18,845 bases of DNA from assembly GCA_017618495.1 (NCBI GenBank), contig JAFZUD010000188.1, positions 1 to 18,845 on the forward strand. Reading direction: 5' to 3'. Position 1 is the first letter of the stretch, and the number at the start of each line of letters is the position of its first letter. Under the pieces are notes generated by a model. The model searched no databases. It worked only from the letters and a program-made list of their open reading frames with translations, and was not told the origin of the DNA. This DNA is from Bacilli bacterium (GTDB lineage Bacteria; Bacillota_I; Bacilli_A; RFN20; CAG-826). This document shows, in pieces, positions 13,683-18,845 of this stretch. The translations under genes were made by a program, and so were the position numbers.

Positions 13683-14903
13683 TTATGCTTGGGCGGAGGA
13701 AACTTCGCCCTTTTCTTGTAGTCGGCAGATCGCCATAAAGGCGGTATATGCATCGTGTTTGATGACGATGCTTGGACCCTTTCTCTCAAGGAGATTCTTC
13801 TCAGTGAGGGACTTGATGATGCTTAGGATCTTCTCGTCTTTCTTGATCTCACCGTAGACTGGGAGATATTCATGTTCTTTGGACTCGCCTTTGAAGATGT
13901 CTTTGATCGTTGAAAGAGGAAGCTTATCGACGCTTTCGTTCAGAGCGATCTCACAAAGGCTTACAACGGTCGCGCTTTCTTCGAAAGAGAGACCTAAGAG
14001 CTTTAGGTATTCGGAAAGATTCTTGTTCTGGAATTCCTCTAAGACCGAGGCATCAAATGGGAGAGGATCATCCGTGTAATTGAGAGCCTCTCTAGCGCCA
14101 CCCTCATAAGGAATCTCGTCCATGAAGGTGTCGACAGGCTTCTCGCTTTCGTTTTTGATTTCGTAATCGTTCGCATAGAGGATGCAGTCAGCTATGAAAT
14201 GGTTATGCATCCTGCAGTTATCATTGATGATATTAAAGGCTTCGAGGGAATGCCCTTTGCTCAGTTTGTATAAACCCAAAGTCGCATAGAAATATGCGTC
14301 CTTCTTATAACGGTAGTCGTTCATGAATTCTCTTACCGCGATGTCATCGCCTAAGCCCACCAAGGCTTTGAAGAGGATGTGCCTGGCTTTGTAATTGTCT
14401 TCGGTATCAAGCATCAGCATCTCTCTGCCTAAAGAAACGGCGATCTGATACTCCCCTGCCATGTAGAACTGCTCCATGAGGGATTTGCTGAAGCGAAGGA
14501 ACGAAGCGGTCGTTGTCGTTTCGAAGAACTTGCCAATATAAGGTTTGTATTCCTCATTCTTGGTGAAAAGCTCTAAGCCTTTGGTTTGGATATCTAAGCC
14601 TTTGGCGGCGTATTGGGTGCTGTCTTTGGATTCGAGGGCGAGGAGCTCGCTTCTGGCATCGAAATTAAGAGGGTCAAGTTCGATGGCTTTCTTAAAGTGG
14701 GCTTTGGCTTCTTCTTCGTTTAGAGTGTTCTCGCCTTCATAGAAGGCTTTGTACGATTCAGAAACATCTTCGCCTTTTTTTCCGAAAATTTCCGGATGTT
14801 GCGCTATATAAGGAGTGAGGTCATCAAAATCACGGATCTCGTCTTTATGGGTTCTAGCGTACTCGCTTAAGATGTAGATCATCTCATCCGTTGTGCGTTT
14901 CAT
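13683..14903 (-). CDS. TPR-repeat protein of unknown function
   Basis: Read from the ATG at 14903 this is a 406-residue soluble protein. A longer GTG-started frame exists (14957), but its extra 18 residues have no SD and would cross the promoter, so the ATG is preferred. One clear tetratricopeptide repeat lies near residues 50-90 (AKAHFKKAIELDPLNFDARSELLAL). Further helical pairs follow (MEQFYMAGEYQIAVSLGREMLMLDTEDNYKARHILFKAL in essence, then FYATLGLYKLSKGHSLEAF), resembling degenerate TPRs. The acidic C-terminal third (about 270-400) has no recognised motif. TPR domains bind proteins; the partner is unknown. There is no signal peptide or membrane span, so it is cytoplasmic. It is monocistronic, convergent with the thioesterase gene and divergent from the FAD enzyme. 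The start lacks an SD, and a -10 box lies 10 bases upstream. Confidence 0.88.
   Translation of the reverse strand: MKRTTDEMIYILSEYARTHKDEIRDFDDLTPYIAQHPEIFGKKGEDVSESYKAFYEGENTLNEEEAKAHFKKAIELDPLNFDARSELLALESKDSTQYAAKGLDIQTKGLELFTKNEEYKPYIGKFFETTTTASFLRFSKSLMEQFYMAGEYQIAVSLGREMLMLDTEDNYKARHILFKALVGLGDDIAVREFMNDYRYKKDAYFYATLGLYKLSKGHSLEAFNIINDNCRMHNHFIADCILYANDYEIKNESEKPVDTFMDEIPYEGGAREALNYTDDPLPFDASVLEEFQNKNLSEYLKLLGLSFEESATVVSLCEIALNESVDKLPLSTIKDIFKGESKEHEYLPVYGEIKKDEKILSIIKSLTEKNLLERKGPSIVIKHDAYTAFMAICRLQEKGEVSSAQA
13691..13717 (+). terminator. Terminator of the thioesterase gene, nested in the opposing TPR gene
   Basis: GGGCGGAG, the tetraloop GAAA and CTTCGCCC form an 8-bp stem with one G-U pair, followed by TTTTCTT. 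It lies 30 bases after the thioesterase stop but inside the last codons of the convergent TPR gene. On the minus strand no T run follows, so it works only for the plus-strand gene. Confidence 0.75.
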
Positions 14904-14913
14904 GGTTAAGAAG

Positions 14914-14922
14914 ATTTTACCA
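14914..14922 (-). promoter_or_regulatory. Extended -10 promoter of the TPR gene
   Basis: On the minus strand TGG-TAAAAT (5 of 6 consensus bases with the TGn extension) ends 10 bases before the ATG at 14903. The predicted transcript start is within about 4 bases of the ATG. It supports the ATG over the upstream GTG at 14957. Confidence 0.55.
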
Positions 14923-14961
14923 TTATTTGGCCGCCAATATAACTGAGGGGAGAACACTTAA

Positions 14962-14992
14962 TTGGACGAACCATATACTTAATGTATATAAT
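14962..14992 (+). promoter_or_regulatory. Promoter of the FAD-enzyme gene
   Basis: A perfect TATAAT (14987-14992) is preceded by TTGGAC (14962-14967) with spacing 19, or 17 to the overlapping TATATA. The predicted start near 14999 leaves about 12 leader bases. The sequence up to the ATG, GTTTCCAAAACTAA, has no SD. Confidence 0.6.
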
Positions 14993-15011
14993 AAGTCGTT
15001 TCCAAAACTAA

Positions 15012-16568
15012 ATGAATTACACTAAAAAGCCAAAAGTCATAGTCGTCGGAGCCGGAGTTGCCGGACTCACCACGGGGATTTATCTCCTCGACAATGGTTT
15101 TGACGTGGAGATTTACGAGAAACACTACATCGCTGGCGGAGAATGCACCGGCTGGTACCGCAAAGGCCAATATATCGATGGCTGCGCCCACTGGATCGTC
15201 GGCACCGAACCAACAAGCGAGCTCTATCCTCTTTGGGAGCATATCGGCGCGTTCGATGGCAACCCAGAGATCTTCCCAACCGAATATCTGACGAAGTTCC
15301 AGCTCAAAGACGGCAGGTTCTTCACCTTCTATAGCGACATCGACAAGCTTGAGAACGAATTCCTCACCTTCTTCCCAGAAGACAAGAGAGCGATCAAGAG
15401 ATTCCTTAGAATCGTCAAGGTCTATCGCTTCACCCACATCCCAGTCAACAAACCTCTCGACCTCATGAACTGGTTCCAATATCTCGCTTATGGCATCTCC
15501 CTTCTCCCGATGGCGTTGCCATTCGCCCACTACAAACACGTTGCGCTTGAGAAATACATCAGACACTTCAAGAACGAAGAGCTTAGAGGAATCTTCCTTA
15601 GATTCCTTGACCCTGGATACAACATCCACTCCTTCTTCTATGTCTGCCAAACCTTCTCCAAAGGAGATGCTGGCGTTGTCGAAGGCGGTTCCCTTGCCAT
15701 GATGCAAAGGGTCGCCGAGAACTTCAAAAGAAAAGGCGGCAAGCTTTTCCTTAACACTCCAGTCGACGAGGTCTTGATTGAGAACAAGACCGCTTACGGT
15801 ATCCGTTTAGAAAACGGGCAAGAACTCCGTGCCGACTATGTCGTCGCCTCAACCGACGCCCACCACACACTCAATAAGCTCTTACGCGGCAAAGTAAGAG
15901 ACAAAGGATTCGAAAGGCAGTTCAAGGATGACAAGGCTAACCCTGTCCACTCCTCAATGATGCTTGCCTATAGAACCACCCATAACATGACCGACTATCC
16001 GCGCATGATGGATTTCATGATCGACAAGCCATTCAATTGGATGGGCTGCGATTACACCCACTTCGCGATCAGAAACTTCACCTTCGATAAGTCTCTCCCA
16101 TCCCAAAATGGCGAGACCCTTTTGACCGTCCTTCTTCCGACAAATGAGGAGGTCTATCAGAACCTCAAAGCCTTAAGCCCTTCCGAATACAAAGAAAAGA
16201 AAGCGGAATTTGCAGGGATTTTCACGAAAATGATCTTAGAGAAGACCGGACTCAAAGAAGATGAGTTAGAGCTTCTCGACGTCACTTCCCCTCTCACCTA
16301 CGAACGTTACACGAACGCCTATAAGGGTTCATACATGTCATTCGTCACCACCGACAAGACCCATGGTCTAATGCGTCCAGGCCTCATCAAAGGCTTAAAG
16401 AATTTCGTCATCGCCGGACAATGGATCATGCCGCCAGGAGGACTTCCAATTGCCCTCTTCTCTGGCAAGCACGCCGCATACCGCATCACCAAGATGGCGG
16501 GCAAAAAGTTCCTCAACAAAGAAGAAAAGGCCCCTGCCCTCTTGAAACGTTTTTCGATTGGCCGTTAA
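15012..16568 (+). CDS. FAD-dependent oxidoreductase of the phytoene desaturase/CrtI (COG1233) type
   Basis: This 518-residue protein begins with a Rossmann FAD site: VVGAGVAGL with Gly13, Gly15 and Gly18, and Glu36 at the end of the second strand, followed by AGGECTGW. Mid-chain, GVVEGGSLAMMQRVAENFKR (about 221-240) and ADYVVASTDAHHT match the CrtI/retinol-saturase pattern. The C-terminal VIAGQWIMPPGGLPIALFSG is the closing FAD motif. A hydrophobic patch at 151-173 may dip into the membrane to reach a lipid substrate. The family desaturates, isomerises or saturates polyenes and related lipids. No phytoene or diapophytoene synthase is present here, so carotenoid synthesis cannot be claimed. 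The ATG is forced: a TAA precedes it immediately and the FAD motif starts at residue 9. It has no SD. The hypoxanthine phosphoribosyltransferase gene follows 12 bases later. Confidence 0.9.
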   Translation: MNYTKKPKVIVVGAGVAGLTTGIYLLDNGFDVEIYEKHYIAGGECTGWYRKGQYIDGCAHWIVGTEPTSELYPLWEHIGAFDGNPEIFPTEYLTKFQLKDGRFFTFYSDIDKLENEFLTFFPEDKRAIKRFLRIVKVYRFTHIPVNKPLDLMNWFQYLAYGISLLPMALPFAHYKHVALEKYIRHFKNEELRGIFLRFLDPGYNIHSFFYVCQTFSKGDAGVVEGGSLAMMQRVAENFKRKGGKLFLNTPVDEVLIENKTAYGIRLENGQELRADYVVASTDAHHTLNKLLRGKVRDKGFERQFKDDKANPVHSSMMLAYRTTHNMTDYPRMMDFMIDKPFNWMGCDYTHFAIRNFTFDKSLPSQNGETLLTVLLPTNEEVYQNLKALSPSEYKEKKAEFAGIFTKMILEKTGLKEDELELLDVTSPLTYERYTNAYKGSYMSFVTTDKTHGLMRPGLIKGLKNFVIAGQWIMPPGGLPIALFSGKHAAYRITKMAGKKFLNKEEKAPALLKRFSIGR

Positions 16569-16580
16569 TATTTAATCATC

Positions 16581-17141
16581 ATGAAAGAAATAATAATGTC
16601 CCAAGAGGAGATTCTCTTTACGACCCAAAAAATGGGCGCGGAGATCACCTCCGTCCTCAAGAAAGAGGACAATATCCCAGTCTGCTTAGTCGTTATGAGA
16701 GGCGCGATGGCTTTTGCCTCCGATCTTTTGAAATCGATCAAGACAGACGTCTTCGTGGATTATATCCATGTCTCTTCATATGAAGGCACTTCCACGAATG
16801 GCGTCATCCATCTTCACTTCGACGTCCAAACCAACATCAAAGGAAAGACCGTCCTCATCATTGAGGATATCGTCGACACAGGTTATTCGATGGAATACCT
16901 CATCGAACATTTGAAGTCGCTTGGCGCTAAGAAGGTCTTGGTGGCCACTCTCTTCGATAAGGTAGTGAACCGCGTCGTCAATGTCCCAATCGATTTCGTT
17001 GGCAAGGTCTTGGACAAGAATCAGTTCTTAGTCGGCTATGGCCTTGATTACAATGGCCTCCACCGCAACGTGCCATATGTCTTTATCCCAACTGAGGAGG
17101 AAGTTGCCTCTTGGGACAAAGAATTAGTGGAAAGAAAATAA
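16581..17141 (+). CDS. hpt: Hypoxanthine(-guanine) phosphoribosyltransferase
   Basis: This 186-residue cytoplasmic enzyme of purine salvage converts hypoxanthine, and usually guanine, plus PRPP to IMP or GMP. The PRPP loop is VLIIEDIVDTGYS (91-103) with the Glu95-Asp96 pair and Asp99. MRGA (39-42), the flexible-loop residues SSYEGT (65-70) and VGYGLDYNGLHRNVPYV near the C-terminus are all standard. Length and alignment with Bacillus HprT favour the ATG at 16581 over the one at 16596. There is no SD before either ATG. The gene lies 12 bases past the FAD-enzyme stop in the same frame, so it may be co-transcribed, or an AT-rich TATTTA/TTTAAT box (16569-16576) may give it its own very short leader. 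It ends at the bidirectional terminator at 17150. Confidence 0.95.
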   Translation: MKEIIMSQEEILFTTQKMGAEITSVLKKEDNIPVCLVVMRGAMAFASDLLKSIKTDVFVDYIHVSSYEGTSTNGVIHLHFDVQTNIKGKTVLIIEDIVDTGYSMEYLIEHLKSLGAKKVLVATLFDKVVNRVVNVPIDFVGKVLDKNQFLVGYGLDYNGLHRNVPYVFIPTEEEVASWDKELVERK

Positions 17142-17149
17142 AGAAAAAA

Positions 17150-17181
17150 GGTTGCCTCCGAAGGGAAGCAACCTGTTTTTT
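17150..17181. terminator. Bidirectional terminator between hpt and upp
   Basis: GGTTGCCTCC and GGAAGCAACC pair over 10 positions with one C-A mismatch and the loop GAAG. TTTTTT follows on the plus strand (17176-17181). On the minus strand the hairpin is followed by a CTTTTTTCTT run. It therefore serves both convergent genes. Confidence 0.88.
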
Positions 17182-17190
17182 AATCTTAGG

Positions 17191-17206
17191 CAGATATTAA
17201 TATCTG
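17191..17206. repeat. 16-bp perfect palindrome over the upp stop codon
   Basis: CAGATATTAATATCTG is a perfect inverted repeat covering the last codons and the TAA of upp. On RNA it would form an 8-bp AT-rich stem with no loop, so a stable hairpin is doubtful; it could be a protein site or a chance result of the codons. Confidence 0.35.
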
Positions 17207-17841
17207 TAGGTTCCGAAGATTCTGTCGCCGGCATCGCCTAAGCCTGGGCAGATGTAGGCGTTTTCGTTGAGCTGTCTATCAAGGGCACCAACGATGAGAG
17301 GGATATCTGGGAATTCTTTTTCGAAGACTTCAATGCCCTCTGGAGCGGCGATGATGCAAACGAAGTGAAGCTTCTTGGCACCATGCTGCTTAAGCATCTT
17401 GATGGCATCGACAGCGGAGCCGCCGGTGGCAAGCATTGGGTCGACAACGTAGACGTCCATGTCTTCGATGCCTTCTGGAAGCTTGCAGTAGTATTCGTGA
17501 GGTTCGTGGGTAACCTCATCGCGGTATAAGCCGATATGTCCGACTCTGGCGGTTGGGACGAGGGCGGTGAAGCCATCGACCATGCCAAGGCCAGCACGGA
17601 GGATTGGAACGAAGCAGAGCTTCTTTCCAACGATCATCGGCTGAACGGTTTTCTCGATTGGGGTCTCAATCTCGACGTTCTTGGTCGCGACGTGCTTAAG
17701 GGCCTCATAGCCTTCCATCATGGCGATCTCTTTGACGACCGTGCGGAATTCGCTGGTTGGGGTGTTCTTATCACGAAGGATAGCGATCTTGTGAGTTAAG
17801 ACTGGGTGATCGAGATAAATGACGTTTGGGTACTCTTTCAT
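17197..17841 (-). CDS. upp: Uracil phosphoribosyltransferase
   Basis: This 214-residue protein is the usual length for bacterial Upp, which joins uracil to PRPP to give UMP in the cytoplasm. Conserved parts are VPILRAGLGMVDG (about 78-90), the PRPP site VVDPMLATGGSA (132-143), and the uracil-binding end YICPGLGDAGDRIFGT. The ATG has AGGAG about 10 bases upstream. The uracil permease gene ends 32 bases before it on the same strand with no terminator between, so the two form a uracil uptake-and-capture operon. The gene ends at the bidirectional terminator shared with hpt. Confidence 0.97.
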   Translation of the reverse strand: MKEYPNVIYLDHPVLTHKIAILRDKNTPTSEFRTVVKEIAMMEGYEALKHVATKNVEIETPIEKTVQPMIVGKKLCFVPILRAGLGMVDGFTALVPTARVGHIGLYRDEVTHEPHEYYCKLPEGIEDMDVYVVDPMLATGGSAVDAIKMLKQHGAKKLHFVCIIAAPEGIEVFEKEFPDIPLIVGALDRQLNENAYICPGLGDAGDRIFGTYRY

Positions 17842-17873
17842 AAAAGGAATTCTCCTGTTTTGAATATTGTACC

Positions 17874-18845
17874 TTATTCGCCTTCAGCTGGGGCAGCTGG
17901 TTTCTTGTCTTCTTTCTTATCCCTGAGGATGAGGTTCATGACGATGCCAAGGATCATGGCAACAGCGGTTGAGCTGATGGAGAAGCCAACATCGCCGATA
18001 GCGAAGTTGATGGCAAGTCCGCCGATACCGGCGACAAGGATGGAGGAAGCGACGAAGATGCTCTTGGTGTTGCCCATGTCAATCTTGTTGGCCATGAGGA
18101 TCTTGACACCGGAGCTGGCGATGAAGCCATAGAGGACTAAGCTAACGCCACCGCAGATGCATCCTGGGATGGTCTGGACAATGGCCATGAGTGGGCTGAT
18201 GAAGCCAAGGAGGATAGCGATAACGCAAGCAAGAGCGATAACTCTTGTGGAAGCGACTTTGGAGACACCGACGACGGCGACGTTCTCGCCATAGGTGGTG
18301 TTGGCAGCGCCGCAAAGGCCGCCGGAGAGAGCAGTGGCAACGCCATCACCGATGAGGGTGCGGTCGAGGCCTGGTTCTTCGAGAAGGTTCTTCTGGATAA
18401 CGCCAGACATGTTCTCGTGGTCACCGATGTGTTCACAGACAGTAACAAGGGAGACTGGGACGAAGAGCATGGCAGCCTGGGCGACACCAGCACCAGTGAG
18501 AGGCTGGCTGTTTTCGGCTTGGAGGAAGAGGAATTTTGGATAGTCGAGGAAGGCTTGGAATCCACGGAATCCACCGTCAGCATTGACGAAGTTGTTGACG
18601 ATTGGTGAGAGATCAACAATCTTGAAGTACTCATTGCCAGCGCCATAGTAGCCAATGAGGGTGAGGACGAGGGCGAAAATGTAGCCAGCGGCCATACCGA
18701 TGACGAATGGGATGAGGGAAAGGGTCTTCTTGCCATAGTGGGCGCAGATGCCAGTGACGATCATGGCAACGAGACCAGAGAGGATGTGAAGCAAGTTATA
18801 GTTGTCAGCACTGACAGCGGTGTTGGTGAGGTTGTTGATGGCAGA
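17874..18845 (-). CDS. uraA: 3' part of a uracil permease (NCS2/UraA family)
   Basis: The frame is open to the window edge, so the N-terminal part is missing and 323 residues remain. The TTG at 18794 is an internal leucine. This is a polytopic membrane transporter that brings uracil in with protons. The two substrate-site signatures of the NCS2 family are present: VCEHIGDH (minus strand, near 18440) and GAANTTYGENVAVVG (near 18260), whose glutamates correspond to the pair that holds uracil and the proton in Escherichia coli UraA. Several hydrophobic spans precede and follow them. The tail is charged with an Ala-Pro-Glu-rich end. The neighbouring upp gene supports uracil rather than xanthine as substrate. 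Confidence 0.93.
   Translation of the reverse strand, partial: SAINNLTNTAVSADNYNLLHILSGLVAMIVTGICAHYGKKTLSLIPFVIGMAAGYIFALVLTLIGYYGAGNEYFKIVDLSPIVNNFVNADGGFRGFQAFLDYPKFLFLQAENSQPLTGAGVAQAAMLFVPVSLVTVCEHIGDHENMSGVIQKNLLEEPGLDRTLIGDGVATALSGGLCGAANTTYGENVAVVGVSKVASTRVIALACVIAILLGFISPLMAIVQTIPGCICGGVSLVLYGFIASSGVKILMANKIDMGNTKSIFVASSILVAGIGGLAINFAIGDVGFSISSTAVAMILGIVMNLILRDKKEDKKPAAPAEGE

Noticed and set aside
14904..14957. GTG-started 18-residue extension of the TPR protein
   Set aside because: No SD precedes it, its composition is unlike the rest of the protein, and it would place the extended -10 promoter inside the coding region. The ATG at 14903 fits better.
14979..15707. 242-residue minus-strand open frame opposite the FAD enzyme
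   Set aside because: It lies antisense to a gene with complete FAD motifs. Its Val/Glu/Asp-rich content is what the complement of this codon bias gives, and it has no SD or recognisable domain.
15012..16568. Carotenoid biosynthesis locus
   Set aside because: Only a CrtI-type enzyme is present; no synthase or other carotenoid gene is in the window, and the family has many other substrates.
18137..18736. 199-residue Ser-rich minus-strand frame inside the uracil permease
   Set aside because: It is a shifted-frame shadow of the permease, which carries the conserved UraA motifs in the other frame.
18792..18794. TTG as the start of the uracil permease
   Set aside because: The frame is open to the window edge with plausible loop sequence (INNLTNTAVSADNYN), and the usual N-terminal membrane spans are missing.
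1..18845. CRISPR array, tRNA, rRNA, riboswitch or insertion sequence
   Set aside because: No regularly spaced direct repeats, cloverleaf-like segments, transposase or terminal inverted repeats were found. Gaps between genes are too short for most riboswitches and hold only promoters and terminators.

Overview
The window looks like chromosomal housekeeping DNA from an uncultured low-to-mid GC Bacillota, most likely a gut- or rumen-type Bacilli relative of the Mollicutes (RF39, Acholeplasmatales or Erysipelotrichales-like). The clues are the gene families (a PrsA/HIT/YhaM-like neighbourhood, RecX, a GT4 glycolipid-type glycosyltransferase beside an LPG-synthase-type membrane protein, and a YwqA/YwqB-type SNF2/SWIM pair), Shine-Dalgarno (SD) sites such as AAGGAGG, and tryptophan written as TGG in full-length ORFs, which implies no UGA-Trp recoding. 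The taxon is inferred from this general look, not from a search. There are 15 protein genes, 13 of them complete, with no tRNA, rRNA, CRISPR array or insertion sequence. Coding density is very high, and the longest gap between genes is about 120 bases.

Layout. (1) 3-3192, plus strand: the 3' part of a large secreted-type protein, then an overlapping lipoprotein gene. Both are tentatively divergent PrsA/parvulin-like foldases, ended by a strong terminator. (2) 3296-3718, plus: a HIT-family hydrolase, convergent with a minus operon whose stop codon directly abuts its own. (3) 8071-3719, minus: LPG-synthase-type membrane protein, GT4 glycosyltransferase, RecX, YhaM 3'-5' exoribonuclease, packed with overlaps or gaps of 0-2 bases. 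(4) 12832-8155, minus: SWIM zinc-finger protein and SNF2-family ATPase, overlapping by 14 bases. (5) 12950-13660, plus: acyl-ACP thioesterase, facing a TPR-repeat protein (14903-13683, minus). (6) 15012-17141, plus: CrtI/phytoene-desaturase-type FAD oxidoreductase, then hypoxanthine phosphoribosyltransferase. (7) 18845-17197, minus: the 3' part of a uracil permease and uracil phosphoribosyltransferase, facing the hypoxanthine enzyme across a bidirectional terminator.

How the genes work together. Block 7 and the hypoxanthine enzyme form a nucleobase salvage corner (uracil import plus UMP synthesis, and IMP/GMP synthesis). The glycosyltransferase and its membrane partner suggest glycolipid or cell-envelope polymer synthesis. 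The thioesterase and the FAD enzyme also point to lipids, but no pathway can be assigned.

The least ordinary signal is in translation initiation. Most genes inside operons have a clear SD, but several genes that begin a transcription unit (SWIM protein, thioesterase, TPR protein, FAD enzyme) have none. In the first three a good -10 box lies only 8-11 bases from the forced or best start codon, which predicts leaderless or nearly leaderless mRNAs. The gene at 8071 also lacks an SD and has a hairpin-U-run leader, with a 12-base perfect palindrome beside its predicted -35. I see no convincing new multi-gene defence or mobile system here.
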